A DNA stretch of 33,902 bases from an uncultured Gammaproteobacteria bacterium. GTDB taxonomy: Bacteria > Pseudomonadota > Gammaproteobacteria > PS1 > Pseudothioglobaceae. The stretch's first letter is position 1; each line of letters begins with the position of its first letter. This document shows, piece after piece, positions 16,851-23,672 of this stretch. Under the pieces are notes generated by a model. It was not told the origin of the DNA and made no database searches. It saw nothing but the letters and a program-made list of their open reading frames with translations. The position numbers and the translations under genes were made by a program. The DNA lies in NCBI GenBank assembly GCA_929200175.1, contig CAKMYR010000003.1, positions 1 to 33,902 of the forward strand, read 5' to 3'.

Positions 16851-16907
16851 TATAATTTACTTGATGATTTTGAAATAGTTTTATCAAGACAAAAAATGTC
16901 TTTTTTT
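16851..16907 (+). ncRNA. Possible tiny rightward transcript ending in a terminator-like hairpin
   Basis: A rightward TATAAT (16851-16856) precedes two mutually exclusive hairpins. CTTGAT (16860-16865) can pair with ATCAAG (16883-16888). AAGACA (16886-16891) can pair with TGTCTT (16897-16902), and this second stem is followed by a run of T to 16907, as in an intrinsic terminator. The two stems share the bases at 16886-16888. No rightward gene lies upstream to need a terminator, so this may be a short regulatory RNA or an attenuator. There is no good -35, and the transcript would be only about 45 bases. Confidence 0.25.
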
Positions 16908-16933
16908 AACATAAAATTAAGCATATTTTCCCC

Positions 16934-16963
16934 ATATTCGGTAAATGATTAATGAACGAATAT
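16934..16963. repeat. Inverted repeat ATATTCG / CGAATAT
   Basis: ATATTCG (16934-16940) and CGAATAT (16957-16963) are perfect 7-base arms separated by 16 bases, in the tkt/tRNA intergenic region. The centre-to-centre spacing of 23 bases (about two helical turns) could suit a dimeric regulator, but no function can be read from the sequence. Confidence 0.35.
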
Positions 16964-16978
16964 TCTTCTAAAATAACT

Positions 16979-17002
16979 TAATTTTAACCTTTATTAAAAT
17001 TA
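16979..17002 (-). terminator. AT-only hairpin downstream of tRNA-Met
   Basis: TAATTTTAA (16979-16987) and TTAAAATTA (16994-17002) form a perfect 9-base-pair stem with a 6-base loop. It lies about 27 bases beyond the 3' end of the leftward tRNA-Met gene and is followed on that strand by AGTTATTTTAG. It may end the tRNA transcript, but a stem with no GC pair is weak. Confidence 0.3.
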
Positions 17003-17028
17003 TCTTGCTGGATGTAAATCATCAAATT

Positions 17029-17105
17029 TGGTGGTTATGGGTGGAATTGAACCACCGACCCCAGCGTTATGAGTGCTGTGCTCTAACCGACTGAGCTACA
17101 TAACC
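17029..17105 (-). tRNA. tRNA-Met (elongator), anticodon CAU
   Basis: A full cloverleaf of 77 bases with encoded CCA. The acceptor GGTTATG pairs with CATAACC, the T arm is GGTGG/CCACC, and the anticodon loop is CTCATAA. The D arm TAGCTCAGTCGGTTAGAGC and variable loop GGGGTC resemble the E. coli elongator tRNA-Met more than tRNA-Ile2 (also CAU). The paired base 1-72 and the absence of three GC pairs at the anticodon stem exclude the initiator. The last anticodon-stem pair is an A31-C39 mismatch. The anticodon is read by methionine codons. Confidence 0.92.
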
Positions 17106-17117
17106 ATAAGTACTTTT

Positions 17118-17144
17118 ATTCTAATCAACTAAAATAAAAGCCAA
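17118..17144 (-). promoter_or_regulatory. Possible promoter of tRNA-Met
   Basis: On the minus strand TAGAAT (17118-17123, 5 of 6 to TATAAT) lies 12 bases before the tRNA 5' end, with TTGGCT (17139-17144, 4 of 6) upstream. The 15-base spacer is short for sigma-70, so confidence is limited. Confidence 0.35.
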
Positions 17145-17199
17145 TAAATAATACCCTATTTTAATTATAATGAAACCTTATAAACTAACATTTATGTAA

Positions 17200-17799
17200 A
17201 TGCTAAAAATTGCGCTTACTGGAGGAATTTCATCTGGCAAATCAACCAGCGCTAAAATATTACAAAAAAATAACATTAATGTTATTAGTCTTGATGAGAT
17301 TTCAAAAAATATAACTAAAAAAAAATCTCAAGCCTTAAAAGAGTTAACGGCTGAATTTGGCGACAGTATTTTAACCATCGATAAAAATCTTAATCGCGCA
17401 GAATTAAAAAGAATATTATTTAACAACACTAAAGACAAAGAAAAAATTGAAAAGATTCTACACCCAAAAATATTTAAAAAAATGCAAAGCTTAATTAAAC
17501 AAACTAAAGGAAAAATAGCTGTTGTAGAAATACCATTATTAATAGAAAAAAATTGGGTTAATTCATTTGATATTTGTATTTTAATTGATTGTAGCGAGCA
17601 AAATCAAATGAAAAGATTACTTAAATACCAAAATATTGAAAAAGATTTAGCGATGAAAATAATAAAAAATCAAGCAACTAGAAGCGAAAAATTAAAAATT
17701 AAAAATATATTGCCAACTTATATTATTAATAATGATAACGACCTTAACTCTTTAGAACAAAAAATTATAAAGCTATCTAACAAATTACTTAATCTGTAA
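17200..17799 (+). CDS. coaE: Dephospho-CoA kinase
   Basis: Last step of coenzyme A synthesis: phosphorylation of dephospho-CoA on the ribose 3'-hydroxyl. The P-loop GGISSGKS is at residues 8-15, with LDEIS after it, the lid/CoA region (ILHPKIFKKM), VVEIPLLIE and the helical C terminus. At 199 residues it matches the family (E. coli 206). No Shine-Dalgarno is visible before the ATG. A TATAAT at 17166-17171 would give a leader of about 22 bases, without a good -35. Its last 15 bases overlap the 3' end of the leftward ferredoxin gene. It is not next to pilD or zapD as in many gammaproteobacteria. Confidence 0.92.
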   Translation: MLKIALTGGISSGKSTSAKILQKNNINVISLDEISKNITKKKSQALKELTAEFGDSILTIDKNLNRAELKRILFNNTKDKEKIEKILHPKIFKKMQSLIKQTKGKIAVVEIPLLIEKNWVNSFDICILIDCSEQNQMKRLLKYQNIEKDLAMKIIKNQATRSEKLKIKNILPTYIINNDNDLNSLEQKIIKLSNKLLNL

Positions 17800-18096
17800 C
17801 CTTTGTACTATTTCGCCCTCAAGCAAATGCTTTGTAATAATATCATCAATATCTTCTTCGTCAATATATTTATACCAAACATTATCAGGATAAACTACAG
17901 CTACTGGACCATATTCACATCTGCCTAAACAACGAGATTCACTAACGCCAATATTGTCTTTTCCTAATATTTTGTCTTGACGACACTTATCTTTAGCATA
18001 GCGATACATCTTTTTCGCGTTATATTGAGAGCAACATTGTTTATTATCACGGCGTAAATTATTACAAAAAAAAATATGCCTAGTGTAAAAACTCAT
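17785..18096 (-). CDS. Thioredoxin-fold (2Fe-2S) ferredoxin
   Basis: A small 103-residue protein of the thioredoxin-like 2Fe-2S ferredoxin family (Shethna-type / NuoE-like fold). Four cysteines sit in the family spacing: C11 and C22 (ten residues between) and C56 and C60 (CLGRC, three residues between). ESRCLGRCEYGPVAVVYPDNVWY is the hallmark second half. C21 and C38 are extra. The electron partner is unknown. It starts 4 bases after the stop of the TlpA-like thioredoxin gene, so the two are co-transcribed. Its end overlaps convergent coaE by 15 bases. The family is electron-carrying, but no specific pathway can be read from this context. Confidence 0.85.
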   Translation of the reverse strand: MSFYTRHIFFCNNLRRDNKQCCSQYNAKKMYRYAKDKCRQDKILGKDNIGVSESRCLGRCEYGPVAVVYPDNVWYKYIDEEDIDDIITKHLLEGEIVQRLQIK

Positions 18097-18100
18097 CTTA

Positions 18101-18553
18101 TTATTTTATTTCAAGAAATTTCTTAATGACTTTTTCTAATTCTGGTTTATCTTTACTGCTAAAGCCTAAATGAGAATAAAGTAAATTACCCTTATCATCT
18201 AAAATAAAAGAGCTAGGCACAACCCTAACTCCAAATTGCACTAACATTTGTGAATCAGTATCAAACAATATTTCAAAGTTTGCTGGATTTTCTTCCAAAA
18301 ATTTTAAAGCTGCCTCTTTTCTGCCATCTATGCTAACTGCAACAATATTTAATCCTTTTTTTTCGTATTTATCGATAATCTGATTCATCCAAGGAAAAGA
18401 TTCAAGACAAGGTCCACACCAAGATGCCCAAAAATCAACATAAGTAATTTTGCTTTTTTGATAGTCTATTTTACTATTTTTAAAATTGGCTTCGTCTGCT
18501 AATAAATAGTTAAAAGAAAATAAACTAAAACATATTATTAAAATTCTAATCAT
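18101..18553 (-). CDS. Periplasmic TlpA/ResA-like thioredoxin
   Basis: Thiol-disulfide oxidoreductase of the TlpA/ResA/DsbE group. Residues 1-19 are a hydrophobic signal sequence (IRILIICFSLFSFNYLLA), cleaved probably after LLA, so it acts in the periplasm, perhaps tethered. The thioredoxin domain has the active site FWASWCGPC with C46 and C49, and the cis-proline loop RVVPSSFILDDKGN. The length of 150 residues is typical. Relatives reduce apocytochrome c or maintain copper centres; which applies here cannot be told. It lies 15 bases after rsmI and 4 before the ferredoxin gene, forming a leftward trio. There is no DsbD or cytochrome c maturation gene nearby. Confidence 0.87.
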   Translation of the reverse strand: MIRILIICFSLFSFNYLLADEANFKNSKIDYQKSKITYVDFWASWCGPCLESFPWMNQIIDKYEKKGLNIVAVSIDGRKEAALKFLEENPANFEILFDTDSQMLVQFGVRVVPSSFILDDKGNLLYSHLGFSSKDKPELEKVIKKFLEIK

Positions 18554-18568
18554 AAAAACTTTTTAAAG

Positions 18569-19420
18569 TTAATCTTTCTTTAATAAATCCGCTAAAAATA
18601 AAGCTTTTTGATAGCAATATTTTTTATTAGCCCCCGTAATTTTAGCTGCCATTCTAGCAGATTTTGATACAGTTGTTTCAGTTAATAAAATTTTTAATAT
18701 TTTATCAACTTTTTCTTTGTCATTATCTTGATTATTTTTATCAATTGCTGATATTAAAACTACGAATTCACCTTTTTGATTAAGTTTATCTTCTTGTAAA
18801 TAATCAATTAATTTTGGTAATGTTGTGGTTTTAATAACTTCAAATGTTTTAGTTAATTCTTTAGCTAAACATACAATGCGCTCCATCCCTAATACTTCTT
18901 CTAAATCCTTAAAGCAAGATAATATGCGTTTTGGTGATTCATAAAAAATAGCTGTTTGAGTAGTATTTGCTATACTTTTTATAACCTTTAAACGAGCTAT
19001 GTGCTTGGAAGGGAAAAAACCAAAAAAACTAAAACTGTTAGTGGCTAAACCTGATACTGATAATGCTGCAATGACTGAGCTTGCACCAACAATTGGAGAT
19101 ACTTTAATACTATGTTGTTTAGCTCTAGTAACTAATAAATATCCAGGATCACTAATAAGAGGAGTGCCAGCATCGCTAATTAATGCTATATTATTACCTT
19201 TTAATATTTTGTTTATAATTTCATTTGTTTTATCTATTTCATTATGTTCATGTAAACAACGCATTGGAGTTTTGATATTATAATTATTCAATAATAATTT
19301 AGAATGAAGTTTATTTTCTGCATAAATTATATTTACCATATTTAAAGTTTTAATTGCCCTTAAGGTAATATCATCTAAGTTTCCAATTGGGGTTGCTACA
19401 ATATAAAGAGTTCCGTACAT
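18569..19420 (-). CDS. rsmI: 16S rRNA (cytidine1402-2'-O)-methyltransferase
   Basis: Methylates the 2'-O of C1402 in the decoding centre, using SAM; formerly yraL. I place the start at ATG 19420, giving MYGTLYIVATPIGNLDDITLRA, the standard N terminus; the open frame runs 9 codons further but into yraN. Family motifs are ALISDAGTPLISDPGY, VSPIVGASSVIAALSVSGL, FSFFGFFPSK and FYESPKRI. The C-terminal KSARMAAKITGANKKYCYQKAL is also typical. It has 283 residues. The start codon shares CATG (19418-19421) with that of divergent yraN. The same rsmI/yraN divergence occurs in E. coli, there with lpoA between. Confidence 0.93.
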   Translation of the reverse strand: MYGTLYIVATPIGNLDDITLRAIKTLNMVNIIYAENKLHSKLLLNNYNIKTPMRCLHEHNEIDKTNEIINKILKGNNIALISDAGTPLISDPGYLLVTRAKQHSIKVSPIVGASSVIAALSVSGLATNSFSFFGFFPSKHIARLKVIKSIANTTQTAIFYESPKRILSCFKDLEEVLGMERIVCLAKELTKTFEVIKTTTLPKLIDYLQEDKLNQKGEFVVLISAIDKNNQDNDKEKVDKILKILLTETTVSKSARMAAKITGANKKYCYQKALFLADLLKKD

Positions 19421-19787
19421 GTTTAGTTTTAAAAGAAAAATAGGCAATCAAGCAGAAAAAATTGCACTTAAATACCTGCTTAAAAATGGTTTTTTACTCA
19501 TACAACAAAATTATCTAACAAAATTAGGTGAAATAGATATTATTATGCTTGATAAAAAAGAAAAAACATTGGTTTTTGTCGAAGTTCGTTATCGAAAAGA
19601 TAATGAATTGATTGAATCTATTGAAACAGTCAATAAAAATAAACAAAATAAAATTATTCGTACCGCTAATTTTTATATCCTAAAAAATAAAAAATATCAA
19701 AGTTTAGCAGTAAGATTTGATATAATCGGGATTGAATCTAATTTAAAAAAACCTAAAATAAAATGGATAAAAAATGCTTTTTCATAA
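19419..19787 (+). CDS. yraN: YraN family (UPF0102) endonuclease-fold protein
   Basis: A conserved small protein with a restriction-endonuclease-like fold and no settled function; biochemical role unproven in most species. The motifs GNQAEKIALKYLLKNGF, GEIDIIM (37-43) and FVEVRYRK (53-60) are the PD-(D/E)xK-like core. KQNKIIRTANFYI and RFDIIGIE follow. The length is 122 residues. The ATG at 19419 overlaps the rsmI start on the other strand, so its promoter must lie within rsmI; TATAAA at 19402-19407 and AGAG at 19407-19410 are the only nearby signals. It overlaps dolP by 25 bases. In E. coli the order is lpoA-yraN-diaA-dolP, so lpoA and diaA are missing here. Confidence 0.9.
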   Translation: MFSFKRKIGNQAEKIALKYLLKNGFLLIQQNYLTKLGEIDIIMLDKKEKTLVFVEVRYRKDNELIESIETVNKNKQNKIIRTANFYILKNKKYQSLAVRFDIIGIESNLKKPKIKWIKNAFS

Positions 19788-20488
19788 ATAAGTTTAACTT
19801 ATTAATAATAACTATTGCTATCGTATTAAGTGGCTGCTCTATTACAGAAAGTGTATCACTTACTAGCTCTGTACTAAATGATGATGGTGATCGTCGTAGT
19901 TCTGGTGAAATAATAGATGATAAAAAACTTAAATTCGCGCTTGAAAAATCAATAAAAGAAGATGAAAAATTAAAAAATACCAATATTGCATTTATGGTTT
20001 ATAACAAAAATGTACTAATAGCAGGGAAAGTGCCTAATGATGAACTGCTTATCTATGTTGATGACAAAGTAAAATCTAGTGGAGCTAAAAAGATTTACAA
20101 TGAACTGCAAGTAGGACCTAAGATTAGTTTAATTAATCGCTCTAAAGATTCCTTTATTACCTTTCAAATTGAATCAAGATTTGGCAAGAAAAAAGAATTT
20201 AATCCTGTCCATGTGCTAGTTACAACAAAAGATAAAAATGTTTATTTAATGGGGGCAGTACTTAAATCAGAAGCTGATCAAGCAACAGAAATTGTTTCTA
20301 CAGTCAAAGGCGTGAAAAAAATAGTTAAATTATTTGAATATTTAAAACATAGACCTAAATCAGAAATTGAGCAAGAAAGAAAAAAACAAGCTGAAAAAGA
20401 AAGGCAAGAAAAAATTGAAAAAAGAAAATTAATACTCGAAGCTCAAAAAGCTGATATTCAAAAACAACTTGAAGATTTAGAAAAATAA
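19763..20488 (+). CDS. dolP: BON-domain outer-membrane lipoprotein with charged C-terminal extension
   Basis: DolP (formerly YraP) is an outer-membrane lipoprotein that binds anionic phospholipid and supports envelope integrity and BAM function. A signal peptide with lipobox LSGC puts the lipidated cysteine at residue 25; serine follows, so sorting to the outer membrane is expected. Two BON-like domains span about 50-118 and 128-197, each with the GxV-type strand (LIAGKVPNDEL; YLMGAVLKSEA). The E. coli protein has about 191 residues; this one has 241. The extra part at 200-241 is a lysine/glutamate-rich probable coiled coil. It starts inside yraN (25-base overlap) and ends 2 bases before convergent rnhB. 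Confidence 0.82.
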   Translation: MDKKCFFINKFNLLIITIAIVLSGCSITESVSLTSSVLNDDGDRRSSGEIIDDKKLKFALEKSIKEDEKLKNTNIAFMVYNKNVLIAGKVPNDELLIYVDDKVKSSGAKKIYNELQVGPKISLINRSKDSFITFQIESRFGKKKEFNPVHVLVTTKDKNVYLMGAVLKSEADQATEIVSTVKGVKKIVKLFEYLKHRPKSEIEQERKKQAEKERQEKIEKRKLILEAQKADIQKQLEDLEK

Positions 20489-20490
20489 AT

Positions 20491-21048
20491 TCATCTTGAT
20501 TTAAAGTCTTTAATTGGGGCAAAAGATTTACGATGAAATTTTGTATATCCAAAATCTGATATAGCTTTAATATGATTTTTTGTAGCATAACCTTTATGCT
20601 TAGAAAAATTATATTCTGGGTATGTTTTGTCAAGTAGTAACATTTGTTTATCACGAGTTACCTTAGCCACAATAGAAGCAGCTGAAATAACTGGCTCGGT
20701 TAAATCTCCTTTGACAATAGCTTTGCAATTATTTATATTAGGGCAGTGAATGCCATCTACCAATGCATTATCATATCTGGTATTTAAATTTTTAACAGCT
20801 CTTTCCATCGCCAATAAACTAGCTTGTAGTATATTTATTTTATCAATTTCAATATTAGTTGCTTCACCTATAGCCCATTTACATTTTTGGCTGATAACTT
20901 TATATAAATACTCTCTTTTAGTTGCATTTAATTTTTTAGAATCAGTTAACCCTGCTAAATAAAAATCTTTGGGCAAAATAACAGCAGAGGCTACCACGTT
21001 ACCAACCAAAGCTCCGCGACCTGCTTCATCAATGCCAACGATAATCAT
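20491..21048 (-). CDS. rnhB: Ribonuclease HII
   Basis: Cleaves the RNA strand of RNA/DNA hybrids and excises single ribonucleotides misincorporated in DNA. The active-site residues are D7 and E8 in VGIDEAGRG, D98 in ALVDG, and a later Asp region (AASIVAKVTRD). The motif LTDSKKLNATKRE and the C-terminal YNFSKHKGYATKNHIKAI, FHRKSFAP are conserved. The length is 185 residues. It follows purD by 63 AT-rich bases with no clear signal. In E. coli rnhB sits with lpxB and dnaE; neither is here. It ends 2 bases from the convergent dolP stop. Confidence 0.95.
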   Translation of the reverse strand: MIIVGIDEAGRGALVGNVVASAVILPKDFYLAGLTDSKKLNATKREYLYKVISQKCKWAIGEATNIEIDKINILQASLLAMERAVKNLNTRYDNALVDGIHCPNINNCKAIVKGDLTEPVISAASIVAKVTRDKQMLLLDKTYPEYNFSKHKGYATKNHIKAISDFGYTKFHRKSFAPIKDFKSR

Positions 21049-21111
21049 TTTTAATATTTAATTAAATAGTAGTAAAAATATATTTTTATTAAAAAATAAT
21101 TTAACAAAAAA

Positions 21112-22395
21112 TTAATCTTCTGTATTAGGCTTAATTGCCTTAAACCCAATATCATCTCTATAATAACAGCCTTGCCAATCTATTTTATTAACTAATTTAT
21201 AAGCATTATCTTTAGCTGACTTAACATCTTTTCCTAAAGCAGTGGCGCACAAAACTCTACCTCCGTTTGATAATATCTTATTATTTACTAATTTAGTTCC
21301 GGCATGAAAAATCTTTGTATTTTCAGTATCATCTGGCAGTGTTATTTGTTGGTCTTTTTTATAATCTCCAGGGTAGCCATCAGCAGCTAAAACTACCCCA
21401 AGTGCTGCTCTATCATCCCATTTAATATTTGCATCATTTAATTTATTATTAGCAGCTAATAAACATAAGTTTGCTAAATTAGATTTTAATCTTAATAAGA
21501 TTGGCTGAGTTTCAGGATCTCCTAAACGACAATTATATTCCAAAACTTTAGCTTTACCTTTATTGTTTATCATAAGTCCTGCATACAAAAAACCAGTGTA
21601 AGTCATACCTTGTTCTTTCATTTTATCAACAGTAGGATAAATGATAGTATTCATTATATTTTGCAATATCTCATTATTAACACTTGTAACTGGAGAATAA
21701 GCGCCCATTCCGCCAGTATTTGGCCCTTTATCATTATTATCTCTAGCTTTGTGATCTTGTGAAGTTGCCATAGGTAAAACATTATTTTCATCAACCATAG
21801 CTATAAAACTTAATTCTTCTCCCACCAAAAACTCTTCGATAACAATTTTATTACCAGCAACCCCAAAATAATTCTCTTCTAGCATATCATTGATAGCCTT
21901 TATCGCTTGTTTTTGTGTATTTGCTATTATTACCCCTTTGCCAGCTGCTAAGCCATCTGTTTTAATTACTATAGGCAAAGATTGATTTTTTATATATTCA
22001 ATAGCAGGAGCGCTTTTATCAAATATTTTATATGTAGCTGTTGGTATTTTATTACGGGAAAGAAAATCTTTACAAAATGATTTTGAGCCTTCAAGTTGAG
22101 AAGCAGCCTTAGTTGGCCCGAAAATAGTTAGCCCATTTGCTTGAAAATAATCTACTATACCAATTACTAATGGTGCTTCAGGTCCTACTATTGTTAAATC
22201 TATCTTCTTATTTTTAGCAAATTCAACAAGCTCATCAATTGCCTCAACTCCAATGTCAATATTAATTAGCTTTTTTTCTAATGCAGTACCAGCATTCCCT
22301 GGAGCTACAAAAACTTTCTCAACACTATCAAATTTAGCACATTGCCAAGCCATAGCATGCTCTCTTCCTCCAGAACCAATAATTAATACTTTCAT
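21112..22395 (-). CDS. purD: Phosphoribosylamine-glycine ligase
   Basis: Second step of purine synthesis: ATP-dependent joining of glycine to phosphoribosylamine. The N-terminal LIIGSGGREHAMAW, the ATP-grasp motifs VIKTDGLAAGKGVIIA, GPNTGGMGAYSP and LEYNCRLGDPETQPIL, and the C-terminal HAGTKLVNNKILSNGGRVL are all present. It has 427 residues, matching E. coli (429). It lies 19 bases after truB, so it may be read through from the metY-nusA-infB operon, where most gammaproteobacteria carry rpsO and pnp. purH, its usual partner, is not adjacent. Confidence 0.97.
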   Translation of the reverse strand: MKVLIIGSGGREHAMAWQCAKFDSVEKVFVAPGNAGTALEKKLINIDIGVEAIDELVEFAKNKKIDLTIVGPEAPLVIGIVDYFQANGLTIFGPTKAASQLEGSKSFCKDFLSRNKIPTATYKIFDKSAPAIEYIKNQSLPIVIKTDGLAAGKGVIIANTQKQAIKAINDMLEENYFGVAGNKIVIEEFLVGEELSFIAMVDENNVLPMATSQDHKARDNNDKGPNTGGMGAYSPVTSVNNEILQNIMNTIIYPTVDKMKEQGMTYTGFLYAGLMINNKGKAKVLEYNCRLGDPETQPILLRLKSNLANLCLLAANNKLNDANIKWDDRAALGVVLAADGYPGDYKKDQQITLPDDTENTKIFHAGTKLVNNKILSNGGRVLCATALGKDVKSAKDNAYKLVNKIDWQGCYYRDDIGFKAIKPNTED

Positions 22396-22414
22396 ATATT
22401 TTTAATCAATTTAT

Positions 22415-23311
22415 TCATATAAATAACCTTTTTGGTACTATCATTTCGTTATTTTTACATTCACCAATTCCTAAAAATTGTTTTTTATCATTAAAAAGTT
22501 TTATTTTTTCAGTTAAACAATTATTTTTTAAAAACACACTTTTTCCAAATTTTATACTACTTGATTGTCTTTCATTAAGATAAACACTGTCAAAATTAGC
22601 AAGCATAAAATCACTAGGTAGCATTAATTTATCTAATTTTTCGTAATTATTTTTTAATTCTTCTAGTCTACTAAACTTTATACTATTAGCAATATCTATA
22701 TGAGCAAAACCTGTTCTTCTAAGCTCAATAACATGTGCTCCACAGGATAATTTATCTCCTATATCTGTTACTAAAGTACGAATATAACTGCCTTTTGAAC
22801 AAAAAACATCAAAAGTTAAAATATTATCTTGATAATCAATAAAATTAATTTTATAGATTGTTATATCACGAGGCTCTCTTTTAATAGATATTCCTTTTCT
22901 AGCAAGACTATAAAGGGACACTCCATTTTTTTTCAAAGCAGAATACATTGGTGGTACTTGTTTGATATTACCAACAAAACTATTAACTACTGACTTAATA
23001 TCTTTTTGAGTTAAATTACTAGGATTTTTTTCTGCAATTATTTTTCCTTCTATATCGCCAGTATCAGTTGTTTGTCCTAATTTAGCGCGTACAAAATATC
23101 TTTTATCAGCTTTTAATAAAAAGCCAGCAACTTTTGTCGCTTGACCAAAACAAATAGGCAAAATACCACTAGCAAGAGGATCTAGCGTTCCTGTATGTCC
23201 TGCCTTTTTGGCAAAAAATAAACGCTTAACTTTCTGCAATACTAAGTTTGAACTTAAACCGGTACATTTGTCTAATATTAATACGCCGTTAACTTCTCTA
23301 TTTTTGCTCAT
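22415..23311 (-). CDS. truB: tRNA pseudouridine-55 synthase
   Basis: Makes pseudouridine 55 in the T loop of nearly all elongator tRNAs. The catalytic motif HTGTLDPLASGILPICFGQATK places the nucleophile at D44. N-terminal NGVLILDKCTGLSSN, KRYFVRAKLG-like (here DKRYFVRAKLGQTTDTGD), and SKGSYIRTLVTDIG follow. The C-terminal part (about 245-298) is the PUA-like region and is lysine-rich here. It has 298 residues versus 314 in E. coli. It follows rbfA by 15 bases, as in the enterobacterial operon. No Shine-Dalgarno is visible. Confidence 0.95.
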   Translation of the reverse strand: MSKNREVNGVLILDKCTGLSSNLVLQKVKRLFFAKKAGHTGTLDPLASGILPICFGQATKVAGFLLKADKRYFVRAKLGQTTDTGDIEGKIIAEKNPSNLTQKDIKSVVNSFVGNIKQVPPMYSALKKNGVSLYSLARKGISIKREPRDITIYKINFIDYQDNILTFDVFCSKGSYIRTLVTDIGDKLSCGAHVIELRRTGFAHIDIANSIKFSRLEELKNNYEKLDKLMLPSDFMLANFDSVYLNERQSSSIKFGKSVFLKNNCLTEKIKLFNDKKQFLGIGECKNNEMIVPKRLFI

Positions 23312-23326
23312 TAAATAACTAAAAAA

Positions 23327-23662
23327 TTAGCGTTTTAATAATTGTTCGATTTTTAAACCAGCGCTTAAAGAAGAGTCATAAACAAATCTAAGTCGTGGAA
23401 CATGATGTAAATCTAAATTTTTAGATAAATGAGTACGAAAAAAACCACTAACATTATTAAGTAATTTTAGTGTGCTATTTTTGTTATGTTCCATTCCGTT
23501 ATAAAAAACTTTAGCATTACCTAAATCGCGACTAACAATAACATCTGTAATTACAAGGTTTTGCAATCTAGGATCTTTAATTTTTTGCTTAAGTACTAAA
23601 ACTAATTCACGAAGGATTGTTTCACTAATACGCTCAATTCTATAAGAAGTTTTAAGTGTCAT
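23327..23662 (-). CDS. rbfA: Ribosome-binding factor A
   Basis: KH-type fold protein that assists late 30S subunit maturation near the 5' helix of 16S rRNA and matters in the cold. The N terminus RIERISETILRELVLVLK, then DPRLQNLVITDVIVSRDLGNAKVFY and the C-terminal VPRLRFVYDSSLSAGLKIEQLL are family hallmarks. The 111 residues are shorter than E. coli RbfA (133) and lack most of the flexible C-terminal tail. It lies 10 bases after infB and 15 before truB. Confidence 0.95.
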   Translation of the reverse strand: MTLKTSYRIERISETILRELVLVLKQKIKDPRLQNLVITDVIVSRDLGNAKVFYNGMEHNKNSTLKLLNNVSGFFRTHLSKNLDLHHVPRLRFVYDSSLSAGLKIEQLLKR

Positions 23663-23672
23663 ATTCTAAATT

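Larger units (their letters stand above)
16725..17028. other. 304-base non-coding region between tkt and tRNA-Met
   Basis: No convincing ORF on either strand. It holds the leftward tkt promoter (16749-16777), a rightward TATAAT at 16851-16856 followed by a terminator-like hairpin (16886-16907), an inverted repeat at 16934-16963 and an AT-only hairpin at 16979-17002 just beyond the tRNA. It is the longest gene-free stretch in an otherwise tightly packed window. Confidence 0.7.

Noticed and set aside
17029..17105. CAU tRNA as tRNA-Ile2 (lysidine-modified)
   Set aside because: The D arm, variable loop and acceptor resemble elongator tRNA-Met and not tRNA-Ile2; still, only a genome-wide comparison of CAU tRNAs would be final.
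20355..20654. 99-residue minus-strand ORF over the dolP/rnhB junction
   Set aside because: It is antisense to the low-complexity Lys/Glu tail of dolP and out of frame with rnhB; its Phe/Leu-rich sequence is what antisense of such DNA gives.
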